Source: Methylicorpusculum oleiharenae (GTDB lineage Bacteria > Pseudomonadota > Gammaproteobacteria > Methylococcales > Methylomonadaceae). Taken from it: a stretch of 64,000 nucleotides of DNA. Position numbers and translations under genes: made by a program. Under the pieces are notes generated by a model that saw only the letters and a list, made by a program, of their open reading frames with translations, was not told where the DNA came from and did not search any database. Shown here in pieces: positions 49,080 to 58,818 of the stretch. The stretch spans positions 2,448,492 through 2,512,491 of the forward strand of contig NZ_WUTY02000001.1 of assembly GCF_009828925.2 (NCBI RefSeq). The letters run 5' to 3'. How positions within the stretch are numbered: the stretch's first letter is position 1; each line of letters begins with the position of its first letter.

Positions 49080-51668
49080 ATGGATTCGGAACAGATCAGC
49101 TCAAGCAATGCCAATCAAGTGAACTGTGATCTGGGGACGCAACACTATGCGACACAGCTCGGCAGCTATGATGAAATGTATGCTTCCCGGGGTAAAGTTC
49201 AGCCCTATTGGGAAAACTTCATGGCCTCCCTCGAAAAAATGGGCGGCGAGGAATTGGCTCGGCGTCGACAGGAAGCGCAAAGAATCCTTAGGGATAATGG
49301 CGTCACTTACAATGTTTATGCCGACTCAAAAACCCAGGCACGACCATGGCAGCTGGATCCCGTGCCGCTTCTCATCAGCAGCGAGGAATGGGATAAAATT
49401 GCCGCCGGTTTGGTTCAGCGGGCAGAACTGTTCAACCTGATATTGCAGGATGTGTATGGTGAACAGAATTTACTGAAAAAACGTTTGGTACCGATCGAGC
49501 TGATTTATGGTCATGAGGGGTTTTTACGCCCCTGTGTTGGCTCATTAAACGCCAGTCAGCAAAAGCTGTTTATTTACTCCGCCGATCTTGCAAGAGGACC
49601 TGATGGGCGGATGTGGGCGTTGGGTAACCGTACTCAGGCGCCTTCCGGTGCCGGTTATGCCCTGGAGAACCGGATAGTGATGACCCGGGTTTTGCCTGAT
49701 CTGTTTCGCGATGCCCATGTTCATCGCTTATCCGGGTTTTTTCGTTCATTGCGCAGTGGACTGGCTAATCTGGCGGCACATAACAAAGATTTCCCCCGCA
49801 TTGTTGTACTAACTCCCGGATCCCTTAACGAAACTTATTTTGAGCATGCTTATCTTTCGTCGCATCTGGGCTACACGCTGGTTCAGGGTGACGATCTTAC
49901 GGTCAGGGATGGGCGGGTATGGTTAAAGTCGCTTCAGGGACTGCATCAGGTCGATGTGATTCTTAGGCGTGTGGATGATTCATTTTGTGATCCCTTGGAG
50001 CTACGCTCAAGCTCGCGGCTGGGTGTGGCGGGAATTCTGGAAGCGGTCAGACGGGGAAACGTCACGATTGCCAATCCATTGGGAAGCAGTGTCCTGGAAA
50101 ATAACGGCTTGCTGGCCTTCTTGCCGCGTCTGGCACGCTACTTCTTAAATCAGGAATTACTGCTGCCCTCTGTGGCGACCTGGTGGTGCGGGCAAAAACG
50201 AGAATGTGATTTTGTCCTGCAAAATCTCGACAGAATGGTGATCAAGGCCGTTAACCGCAGTGCCATGAAAAGGACGGTATTCGGTTCTCAATTAAGCCGG
50301 CAGGAAAAGGAAAATCTTCGTGCGATGATTTTGGCTAAACCTCACCTGTTTGTGGGTCAGGAAAAAGTGGGCTTTTCAACCGTACCGGCATTTGTCGACG
50401 GGCATATAGAGCCTCGCAATGCGATTTTAAGAAATTTTGTTATTGCGGGTGATAACGGCTATGAAGCCATGCCGGGCGGTCTGACCCGGATTGCCAAGGA
50501 ACGCGACACGTTTATCGTATCCAACCAGGAAGGGGGATTGAGTAAAGATACCTGGGTATTGGCGGATAAGCCCGAGCATGAAGTCAGTTTATGGCTGAAG
50601 CCGCGCCGTAATCAGTTGGTCGAGCCGGTATTCGAGCCTTTGCCCAGTCGGGCGGCCGATAATCTTTATTGGGTAGGCCGAAATCTGGAACGCTCTGAAT
50701 CAGCGGCCCGGTTGATGCGCACCGTATTGCAAAATATACTGGAAAATCTGGATACCACCGACGTAAACATCAAATGCCGTCATGTTCTGCTTAAAGCGCT
50801 GACTCAGGTTACCGTGACCTATCCGGGTTTTATCCGAGGTGATGAAAGCTTATTGAATAAACCTGAAGCTGAATTACTGTCTTTGGCGCGCGATCAAAAC
50901 CGGATAGGCGCGTTGCCGTATTCGCTGAATGCGTTTCGCCACTCAGCGTTTAATATTCGGGATCTCTGGTCCCTGGATACTTGGCGATGTGTCGATGATA
51001 TTCAACAGCGCTGGCAGCTTCATGTCATTGCTCAGCCCTTATCTATCGAGACTTTACTGGATCATCTTAATGAATTAATAACCGGGATTGTCGCCTTCAC
51101 GGGGTTGACCAGCGAAAGTATGGCGCGCGAATCGGGTTGGTTAATGCTGGATAGCGGGCGAAGACTGGAAAGGGCGTTGATGCTGATTGCCTTGCTTCGT
51201 TCCACTGTGGTGTTGCGTCATGAGGAAGCCGTGCAAAACCGGCTGTTGGAAGCGGTGCTCATTTCAACCGACAGCCTCAGTGTTTATCAGCGGCGCTACC
51301 GGTCATTTATCAAGTTGCCCATGGTGCTGGAGCTGTTATTAATGGATGAAACACATCCCCGATCACTGGCTTACCAGCTTCAGCAGTTGTGCTCAAATAT
51401 TACCGCCATGCCTTCTGAGCGGCATACAGGAAAATTAAGCCCTCAAGAGCGCGATATTTTTAAGGCCTATACGGATATACGCTTGGTCAATCTGGTTGAG
51501 TTGACTAAAGTCAAACAGAATGAAGGTGTTTACAGTCAGCTGGACTCATTGTTAGTCAGTGTCACTGAACGATTATGGCGAGCATCCGACATGATAGCGC
51601 AGGCTTATTTCAGTCATGCTCAGGATATCCATCAGTTGACGCCGACCCAATCCGAGGAGGAGCTTTGA
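49080..51668 (+). CDS. Circularly permuted ATP-grasp fused to alpha-E domain
   Basis: An 862-residue fusion. The first part (about 1-490) is a circularly permuted ATP-grasp (DUF404/407 type) with VYGEQNLLKKRLVP, LTPGSLNETYFEHAYLSS, GDDLTVRDGRV and a C-terminal portion with NAILRNFVI. The second (about 520-850) is an alpha-E (DUF403) helical domain starting PLPSRAADNLYWVGRNLERSE. ATP-grasp enzymes form amide or peptide bonds, so a ligase making a small peptide product is likely. The two parts are separate genes in many genomes. Its stop overlaps the next gene, and the transglutaminase/DUF2126 gene is upstream across the MITE-bearing gap. Confidence 0.9.
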   Translation: MDSEQISSSNANQVNCDLGTQHYATQLGSYDEMYASRGKVQPYWENFMASLEKMGGEELARRRQEAQRILRDNGVTYNVYADSKTQARPWQLDPVPLLISSEEWDKIAAGLVQRAELFNLILQDVYGEQNLLKKRLVPIELIYGHEGFLRPCVGSLNASQQKLFIYSADLARGPDGRMWALGNRTQAPSGAGYALENRIVMTRVLPDLFRDAHVHRLSGFFRSLRSGLANLAAHNKDFPRIVVLTPGSLNETYFEHAYLSSHLGYTLVQGDDLTVRDGRVWLKSLQGLHQVDVILRRVDDSFCDPLELRSSSRLGVAGILEAVRRGNVTIANPLGSSVLENNGLLAFLPRLARYFLNQELLLPSVATWWCGQKRECDFVLQNLDRMVIKAVNRSAMKRTVFGSQLSRQEKENLRAMILAKPHLFVGQEKVGFSTVPAFVDGHIEPRNAILRNFVIAGDNGYEAMPGGLTRIAKERDTFIVSNQEGGLSKDTWVLADKPEHEVSLWLKPRRNQLVEPVFEPLPSRAADNLYWVGRNLERSESAARLMRTVLQNILENLDTTDVNIKCRHVLLKALTQVTVTYPGFIRGDESLLNKPEAELLSLARDQNRIGALPYSLNAFRHSAFNIRDLWSLDTWRCVDDIQQRWQLHVIAQPLSIETLLDHLNELITGIVAFTGLTSESMARESGWLMLDSGRRLERALMLIALLRSTVVLRHEEAVQNRLLEAVLISTDSLSVYQRRYRSFIKLPMVLELLLMDETHPRSLAYQLQQLCSNITAMPSERHTGKLSPQERDIFKAYTDIRLVNLVELTKVKQNEGVYSQLDSLLVSVTERLWRASDMIAQAYFSHAQDIHQLTPTQSEEEL

Positions 51669-52597
51669 GGTTCAATATCACGCACACGACAACCTATCAC
51701 TATAGTCAGCCGGTAGGCTTGTGTCAGAACGAAGCCCGCCTTCAACCCCGGGAATTTTGGCGGCAGCAATGTGTTTCCAGCCGGTTTGAGTTAAGTCCTG
51801 AGCCCAGTGACTTTAAAGAACGTATCGACTTTTTCGGTAACCGTGTCGCTTACTTTGCAATCCAGCAGTCTCATGCCAAATTAACTGTGACGGCATTGAG
51901 TGATGTGATTATCCACTCCGGACTTCAGCAGCAAAATCCCATCAGTTCAATTACGTGGGAAGAGGCGAGGTCTATATTGCAGTCGCCGTTCATTCAGGCT
52001 CAGTCGCAGGTAAGGACTTTAGCGCAAGCCAATTGGACTGAGGATGATTTTGAGCTGATGGACGCCAGGCAATATTTGCTGGATTCGCCTATGGTCGTCA
52101 GCAGTGGTGATCTGGCCGGATATGCGGGAGCTTCATTTTCACCCGACAGACCGCTGATCGATGCGGTCGCCGATTTAATGCGCCGTATATACAACGATTT
52201 TACTTACGATCCTGCGTTTACGACGATTGCAACACCGTTATCCGACGTTTTATTGCACCGGCGGGGTGTGTGTCAGGATTTTGCTCATTTGGCGATCGGT
52301 TGTCTGCGCTCATACGGACTTGCGGCTCGCTATGTAAGTGGCTACATTGAATCGACACCGATGCCGGGCGTGCAAAGGCTGGTAGGGGCTGATGCGTCAC
52401 ATGCCTGGTTTGCGGTGTATATTCCCGGTACCGGGTGGTGCGAGTTTGATCCAACCAATAACAAGATGCCGACAGACCAGCATATTACTCTAGCCTGGGG
52501 CCGCGATTACAGTGATGTGACGCCTTTAAAAGGCGTTGCATACGGCGGCGGTCAGCATACTTTATTGGTTTCGGTCGATGTCATGCGTGTGAGTTGA
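51665..52597 (+). CDS. Transglutaminase-like peptidase family protein
   Basis: A 310-residue protein with an N-terminal bacterial transglutaminase region (RFNITHTTTYHYSQPV, typical start) and a core with Cys in RRGVCQDFAHLAIG, His in ASHAWFAVYIPG and Asp in FDPTNNK. The start is TTG 51665, chosen because it follows GAGGAGG and gives the conserved N-terminus; it overlaps the upstream stop by 4 bp, indicating coupling. A longer frame from 51575 runs through the previous gene and is not needed. Third gene of the ATP-grasp cluster. Confidence 0.88.
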   Translation: MRFNITHTTTYHYSQPVGLCQNEARLQPREFWRQQCVSSRFELSPEPSDFKERIDFFGNRVAYFAIQQSHAKLTVTALSDVIIHSGLQQQNPISSITWEEARSILQSPFIQAQSQVRTLAQANWTEDDFELMDARQYLLDSPMVVSSGDLAGYAGASFSPDRPLIDAVADLMRRIYNDFTYDPAFTTIATPLSDVLLHRRGVCQDFAHLAIGCLRSYGLAARYVSGYIESTPMPGVQRLVGADASHAWFAVYIPGTGWCEFDPTNNKMPTDQHITLAWGRDYSDVTPLKGVAYGGGQHTLLVSVDVMRVS

Positions 52598-52646
52598 AAA
52601 GGACTGCTAACCCTTTTCAATCGGCAGTCCAGAGCACGATAAAAAT

Positions 52647-53564
<918 letters not shown>

Positions 53565-53696
53565 TTAGGGGCTGTTTAGTTCACTGTATTTAAAAACCTA
53601 AATCGTCGTGGCTATTGTAAAACTATATGAACTTAAACTTTTAAGTTTTAATGAGGTTAATGTGGGTGTGGACCGTTTCTACAACACAGTATAGAC

Positions 53697-54576
53697 AGAA
53701 GAAAGGCGCTGATTGACCACTTCCAACATCATGCAGAAATCATGATCGCCACGGAAGCCGGTGAGGAAGGTGTCAACCGGCAATTTGGTTCGCTACTCAT
53801 CAACTACGACTTATTCAGGAATCCGCAACGTGTAGAGCAGCGTATTGGCCGTTGCCACCGTTACGGGCAAAAATTTGCTGGAAAACTTTGATGAAGATAT
53901 TCACGACTTGCTTAAACTTCAACTGGATCAGGCAGAACAGCGCCTGGATAAAATCAGTCGCTGGTTTTGGGCGGTCACGCAACACCAACTAAAATCTTAC
54001 GCACAGATTGACGACCAATTGAAATTACAGCGTTTTAGCATTGATGCATTGGATCGTAGCGAAGATCTTTTGTTGTTTGCTGCCGTCACCGAGACTGGGC
54101 AAGTACTGCCTGCTGAGACGGTACAAAAAAATCATGCAATGTCCGGCATCAGTTTGCATACAAAGCTTCGTTAGTTCCAATCAGCAGATTGAGCAGTCTC
54201 TGACTAGTGCGCAAAGCGACATCATTAAAATGGTCAACAAGAGCAACTTGAGCTTTTTTGAAGAAGAAGTCAGCAAACTGGAGACTGGGCGGATGATTTG
54301 AAATTTGGGCTTGAACAAAGCATTAAAGACACCGACCAGCAAATCAAGGAAGTACGACGCAACGCTAAGATAGCGCCAACGCTGGAAGAAAAACTGTCCT
54401 TTCAAAAGCAACAACACGAGCTAGAGCGTACACGCAATAAACAGCGCAAAGAGTTATTTGACCGGCAAGATGAAATAGATGAACGGCGGGAAACGCTGAT
54501 TGGTCAATTAGAAAGCAAGCTCAACCAAAATATGGCGATTGAAGATTTGTTTATCCTTTCTTGGCAAATTAAGTAA
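53697..54576 (+). pseudogene. Decayed SNF2-family helicase
   Basis: Conceptual translation from 53697 gives the C-terminal helicase motifs RRKALIDHF, IMIATEAGEEGVNRQFGS and NPQRVEQRIGRCHRYGQK (motifs V and VI), then a stop at 53889. Continuation in other frames gives ENFDEDIHDLLKLQLDQAEQRL, a coiled-coil segment (from about 54300, TLEEKLSFQKQQHELERTR), and an end IEDLFILSWQIK typical of such proteins. N-terminal parts including Walker A are missing and frameshifts recur. This is the left, decayed edge of the defence-type island. Confidence 0.75.
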
Positions 54577-54601
54577 AAATCCTATTTACCAGAGGTCATT
54601 A

Positions 54602-55003
54602 ATGGCTAATAAATACACTTTATTTTACCCTGACTGGGTATCACCGCCGGGAGCGAAAATTTTTGATTTACTTGAAGAACGCGAGTATTCCAAAACCGAA
54701 CTGGCACAATGGCTCGGTTTTTCGCCCAATTACCTTAAACAGTTAATATACCCATCGTAGATCGAAATTCGGCATCGGGGTGCCCGTCAAAGTACGCCGT
54801 AAATACACCCATGCTGGCAAAGCCTTTGCCGAACACCCCGTTGCCTCCTTAGGCACTGCCGAAATTTGAAGCGCGAAAGGTATAACAGTAAAGCTGATTT
54901 AACCGAAGAAACAGCATTGAAATTGGCGTGTGTGTTAGGATCGACAGCTGTCTTTTGGCTTAAATACCGGAAAAATTTGGAGCAGTTCGAAGCCAATGAT
55001 TAG
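54602..55003 (+). pseudogene. HigA-like antitoxin gene interrupted by a MITE
   Basis: From ATG 54602 the frame reads a HigA/VapI-type antitoxin start: PPGAKIFDLLEEREYSKTEL then AQWLGFSPNYLKQLI (helix-turn-helix), and is cut by the element at 54749-54882. After it, from about 54885, comes the matching second half: SKADLTEETALKLACVLG then STAVFWLKYRKNLEQFEAND and a stop at 55001-55003. Without the element the two halves make a protein of about 90 residues. Simply removing element plus one TA leaves the frame off by one, so an extra indel or a different target site must be assumed. No HigB toxin is seen upstream. Confidence 0.75.
54749..54882 (-). repeat. MITE family B, copy 3, inserted in an antitoxin gene
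   Basis: A 134-bp element in reverse orientation to the other two, running from TACCCATCG to GAAAGGTA, flanked by TA at 54747-54748 and 54883-54884. It shares the GGGGTGCCCGTCAAAG core with copies 1 and 2. It lies inside the coding sequence of a HigA-like antitoxin, and provides its premature stop (TAG). Confidence 0.85.
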
Positions 55004-55105
55004 CATCTGTCTGAATAGCTATGCCTTCGTGTGTTGTTCGGAAGAATGTTACTGAATTGATAAAAAATTATTTGTGTTAGAAAGACCATAAAAATAGAGG
55101 CTTAT

Positions 55106-56281
55106 ATGAAACGGGAACCAATTGATGGCATACAGCCTGAAATGTTTCGTTGGGCAAGGCAAACGCTTGGCTTGTCGATCGACGATGTTGCTCGAAAACT
55201 TAAACGTCCGTCAGAAGAAGTTGAAGCATGGGAATTGGGAAAAGATACTCCAAGCTATGCACAATTGGAAAAATTGGCTTATCAGGTCTACAAACGTCCT
55301 TTGGCAGTCTTTTTCTTGCCGAAACCACCAGACGAAATTACCCCGGATAGAGAATTCAGAACCCTTCCTGAATTTGATTTAGAAAACTTATCCCCTGAAA
55401 CCTATATTCAAATCCGTCGGGCGCACGCTTACCAAATTGCTTTGGATGAGCTTTTCAACGGGAGAAATCCTGTTGAAAAGCCTATTTGGGAAAGCATTAG
55501 TCTTGTTCCAAATAAGCCTATTAATGAGCAGGCCATCAATATTCGTGAATTCCTTGGGATACGCATGGATCAGCAAATGTCCTGGTCAAGCGATGACGTT
55601 GCGTTAAAGCAGTGGCGGCAAGCAATTGAAGAGGCGGGGGTATTTGTCTTTAAAAACAGCTTCAAGCAAAAGGATATTTCCGGTTTTTGCCTAAGGGACA
55701 AAAACCTGCCGATTATCTACGTCAACAACGGCACAACGAAAACACGCCAAATATTCAGCTTGCTGCACGAATTGGCGCACTTGCTGATGAACATCAATGG
55801 TCTTAGTAAATTCGATAGCCGTTATATCGAAAGATTAACCAGCGAAGAAAAAACAATTGAGCAATTTTGTAATACCATTGCTGCCGAAATCTTGATTCCA
55901 TCTGACGACTTTACGCAGCAAACTATTAATTTTCCCCAGAATGTTGATTCCGTATCTGATGAGCGATTCTCTGAAATCGCAAACCGATACAGTGTAAGCA
56001 GAGAAGCTATTTTGCGGCGGTTTCTGGATCAAGGGCGCGCAAGTAAAAATTTTTACGAAGAAAAAGCAAAATTCTGGGCTAATCAAAAGAAAACCGGTAG
56101 CGGTGGTGATTGGTATGCATCTCAAAATGTGTATCTAAGCCATCGTTTTTCTACTGAGGTTTTTACCCAGTACTATCGCAGCCAAATCAGTATGGAGCAG
56201 GCCTCAGACTTACTTGTAATAAAAGCTAAAAATTTTGCAGGCCTTGAGCAAAAAGTATTACAGGGAGTTGGTAACGCATGA
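55106..56281 (+). CDS. XRE-HTH plus ImmA/IrrE metallopeptidase protein
   Basis: A 391-residue protein. The helix-turn-helix is at residues 8-62 (FRWARQTLGLSIDDVARKL). The ImmA/IrrE (COG2856) zinc peptidase domain has HELAH (about 218-222) in FSLLHELAHLLMN and a downstream Glu region EQFCNTIAAEILIP. Such proteins cleave repressors or act as antitoxin-like regulators. It overlaps the next gene by 4 bp, a DUF4411 PIN-like protein, the usual pairing for this family. It is the first gene of a tightly overlapping run that goes on into type III restriction-modification genes. Confidence 0.9.
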   Translation: MKREPIDGIQPEMFRWARQTLGLSIDDVARKLKRPSEEVEAWELGKDTPSYAQLEKLAYQVYKRPLAVFFLPKPPDEITPDREFRTLPEFDLENLSPETYIQIRRAHAYQIALDELFNGRNPVEKPIWESISLVPNKPINEQAINIREFLGIRMDQQMSWSSDDVALKQWRQAIEEAGVFVFKNSFKQKDISGFCLRDKNLPIIYVNNGTTKTRQIFSLLHELAHLLMNINGLSKFDSRYIERLTSEEKTIEQFCNTIAAEILIPSDDFTQQTINFPQNVDSVSDERFSEIANRYSVSREAILRRFLDQGRASKNFYEEKAKFWANQKKTGSGGDWYASQNVYLSHRFSTEVFTQYYRSQISMEQASDLLVIKAKNFAGLEQKVLQGVGNA

Positions 56282-56691
56282 TTTATGTCTTTGATACGAG
56301 TTCCCTAAGCAAGTTGAAACACTTTTATCCCGGCGTATTTAAATCAGTATGGAATGAAATGGAACGAGGTAATCCAGACCAATACAACAATGTATGGCTA
56401 AAAGAACGAAAAGAAATTTTTACTATCCCCAGTGCGGCAGAATTAAGGTTTGTTGCTGAAATTTTTAAAATCACCCACTTTCAAGCGCTTATAGGCGAAC
56501 AACGACGGCTAAAAGGAACGCCGGTGGCCGATCCTTTTGTGATCGCTTGCGCCAAAATCAATCAGGGAACGGTTGTGACCGAAGAGCTGTTTAAACCAAA
56601 TGCCACCAAAATACCGAACGTTTGCCAGTATTTCCAAATACCTTGCATTGATCCGGAAAAGTTTATGCAACAACAGGATTGGAGTTTCTAA
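56278..56691 (+). CDS. DUF4411 (PIN-like) protein, putative toxin
   Basis: A 137-residue protein beginning MIYVFDTSSLSKLKHFYP, with the first acidic residue of a PIN-like RNase at Asp6. Later ones sit at about residue 80 (KGTPVADPFVIACA) and near the C-terminus (TVVTEELF). DUF4411 is regularly encoded beside ImmA-type HTH proteins and is regarded as a toxin-like partner. It overlaps the previous gene by 4 bp and its stop by 1 base with the following methyltransferase start. Toxic activity is inferred. Confidence 0.82.
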   Translation: MIYVFDTSSLSKLKHFYPGVFKSVWNEMERGNPDQYNNVWLKERKEIFTIPSAAELRFVAEIFKITHFQALIGEQRRLKGTPVADPFVIACAKINQGTVVTEELFKPNATKIPNVCQYFQIPCIDPEKFMQQQDWSF

Positions 56692-58409
56692 TGGCGGGAA
56701 AGCAGAAACTGCAACTCACCTGGATAGGCAAGGATAAAAGGCCGAAGCTGGAGCCGCGCATATTATTGGAAGACCCCAGTTTGTCGTATCACGCTAAGCA
56801 TCGCGTCAATGATAACGATCAGTTTGATAACAAGCTGATCTTTGGCGACAACCTGCTGGCCTTAAAAGCCTTGGAACAGGACTTTCGAGGTAAGGTGAAA
56901 TGTGTGTTTATCGACCCGCCTTATAATACCGGCAGCGCCTTTACCCATTATGACGATGGCTTAGAGCATTCCCTTTGGTTGTCGTTGATGCGAGATCGTT
57001 TGGAGATTATTCGTGAGTTATTAGCGGATGATGGCTCGTTGTGGATTACGATTGACGATAATGAAGCGCATTATTTGAAGGTTTTGTGTGATGAGATTTT
57101 TGGACGGGGAAATTTTGTAGCCAATGTGGTTTGGCAAAAAAAATTCTCCCCTCAAGCCAACAGTATTTGGCTTTCTGATAGCCATGACCATGTTCTCGTA
57201 TATGCGAAAAATAAGGAGCTTTGGCGTCCTAACCTCTTACCTAGAACTAGCGACTCAGACTCAAGATACCTAAATCCTGACAATGACCTTCGCGGAGTAT
57301 GGACTTCAGGCGATTTTACAATCAGCCTTACAGGTGGACAGCGCGGTGCTCAATTTGCCAAAACGGGTATTAGTGAAAATATATACGAAATAACTACCCC
57401 TTCTGGTAGAACCCTCCTTCCAACAAAAGGTCGTTGTTGGGCTGCATCTCCAAAGCGATTTGAAGAATTACGAGCTGATAATAGAATCTGGTTTGGAGAA
57501 ACTGGAAATAATGTACCGCGAATAAAACGATTTCTTACCGAGGTTCAAGAAGGTATTGTCTGTATGACCTTATGGCTAAGAACAGAGGTTGGCGATAATC
57601 AAGATGCAAAACGCGAAGTATCAAAATTCAACGATAAAAATATATTTTCTACTCCTAAACCTGAAAAATTGATCCAACGGATTTTAGAACTTACAACAAA
57701 GCCCAACGACCTAGTCCTAGACTCCTTCGCTGGCTCAGGCACCACTGGCGCTGTCGCCCACAAAATGGGCCGACGCTGGATCATGATAGAACTCGGTGAG
57801 CATTGCCAAACCCATATCATCCCGCGTTTGCAAAAAGTCATAGACGGTGAAGATCAGGGAGGTATAAGCAAAGCCGTCAACTGGCAAGGCGGTGGTGGCT
57901 TTCGTTATTACACCTTGGCACCTTCTCTATTAGAGCAAGACAAATGGGGTAACTGGGTGGTGAATAAAAATTACAATCCGGCCATGCTGGCCGAAGCGTT
58001 ATGCAAGCTGGAAGGTTTTACTTATGCGCCTTCTGATTTGCAGTGGTGGAATCATGGCTATTCGTCTCAACTGGATTTTATCTACGCCACCACACAGAAT
58101 CTGTCGCATCAACAACTGGAAGAGTTGTCGCTGGAAGTCGGCGGTGATCGTTCCTTGTTAGTCTGCTGCGCAGCGTTTCGCGGTAAAGCGGATCAGTTTG
58201 CTAACCTGACCTTAAAGAAAATCCCCAAGATGGTGTTATCGCGTTGTGAATGGGCGCATGACGATTACAGTTTGAATGTGGCGAATTTGCCGATGGTCGC
58301 ACCCTCTCCCCCAGCCCCTCTCCCTGAAGGAGAGGGGAGCAAAAAGCGGGCAACTCTGAAAGATGATCTGACTCTGGATTTATTTAACGAGGAGGTGTTT
58401 CATGAATGA
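56691..58409 (+). CDS. mod: Type III restriction-modification DNA methyltransferase (Mod)
   Basis: A 572-residue adenine-type N6 methyltransferase of the beta class: motif IV FIDPPYNTGSAF (about 75-86) precedes motif I DSFAGSGTTGAVAHKMG (about 344), with a variable target-recognition region between. It modifies the site recognised by the complex with Res. The C-terminus holds an unusual PSPPAPLPEGEG stretch (about 537-549) encoded by a genomic palindrome (58302-58341). ATG 56691 overlaps the previous stop and has GGAG upstream; a frame from TTG 56679 is less likely. Confidence 0.93.
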   Translation: MAGKQKLQLTWIGKDKRPKLEPRILLEDPSLSYHAKHRVNDNDQFDNKLIFGDNLLALKALEQDFRGKVKCVFIDPPYNTGSAFTHYDDGLEHSLWLSLMRDRLEIIRELLADDGSLWITIDDNEAHYLKVLCDEIFGRGNFVANVVWQKKFSPQANSIWLSDSHDHVLVYAKNKELWRPNLLPRTSDSDSRYLNPDNDLRGVWTSGDFTISLTGGQRGAQFAKTGISENIYEITTPSGRTLLPTKGRCWAASPKRFEELRADNRIWFGETGNNVPRIKRFLTEVQEGIVCMTLWLRTEVGDNQDAKREVSKFNDKNIFSTPKPEKLIQRILELTTKPNDLVLDSFAGSGTTGAVAHKMGRRWIMIELGEHCQTHIIPRLQKVIDGEDQGGISKAVNWQGGGGFRYYTLAPSLLEQDKWGNWVVNKNYNPAMLAEALCKLEGFTYAPSDLQWWNHGYSSQLDFIYATTQNLSHQQLEELSLEVGGDRSLLVCCAAFRGKADQFANLTLKKIPKMVLSRCEWAHDDYSLNVANLPMVAPSPPAPLPEGEGSKKRATLKDDLTLDLFNEEVFHE

Positions 58410-58818
58410 AAACAACCCCAAAAATTCCACTCACTCTGATGAAAGTGGGGATACCCAACTGGAAATTGCTAAATACCTAAGATCCCATCAAACCGATGCT
58501 GAACAACGCCTTTGGTATCACCTCCGAGCACACCGTTTCATGGATTTGAAATTCAAACGACAGCTACCCATCGGTCGCTACATTGTGGATTTCGTTTGCC
58601 TTGAATATCGTTTAATTATCGAGGCTGATGGTGGGCAGCATGGCGATGAAGCCGACTCGCTACGCAACGCCTGGCTTAAAACTCAGGGGTTCACGATTTT
58701 GCGCTTCTGGAATCATGACATTTTGCAGCAAACAGAAGCGGTTCTGGAGCGTATGCGGGGTACACTGCTCGAACTTCAAAAGCAGGCGCAAGTCGAGGAG
58801 TCCAAGAATGACAGTTAA
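58402..58818 (+). CDS. DUF559 endonuclease-domain protein
   Basis: A 138-residue protein of the DUF559 family, a PD-(D/E)xK/Vsr-like nuclease fold. It shows LRSHQTDAEQRLWYHLRAH, FKRQLPIGRYIVDFVCLEYRL (the Asp is in VDFV) and LIIEADGGQH with Glu, then FWNHDIL near the end. It overlaps mod by 8 bp. It is not a standard type III subunit, so it may be an accessory nuclease or a passenger. Confidence 0.88.
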   Translation: MNENNPKNSTHSDESGDTQLEIAKYLRSHQTDAEQRLWYHLRAHRFMDLKFKRQLPIGRYIVDFVCLEYRLIIEADGGQHGDEADSLRNAWLKTQGFTILRFWNHDILQQTEAVLERMRGTLLELQKQAQVEESKNDS

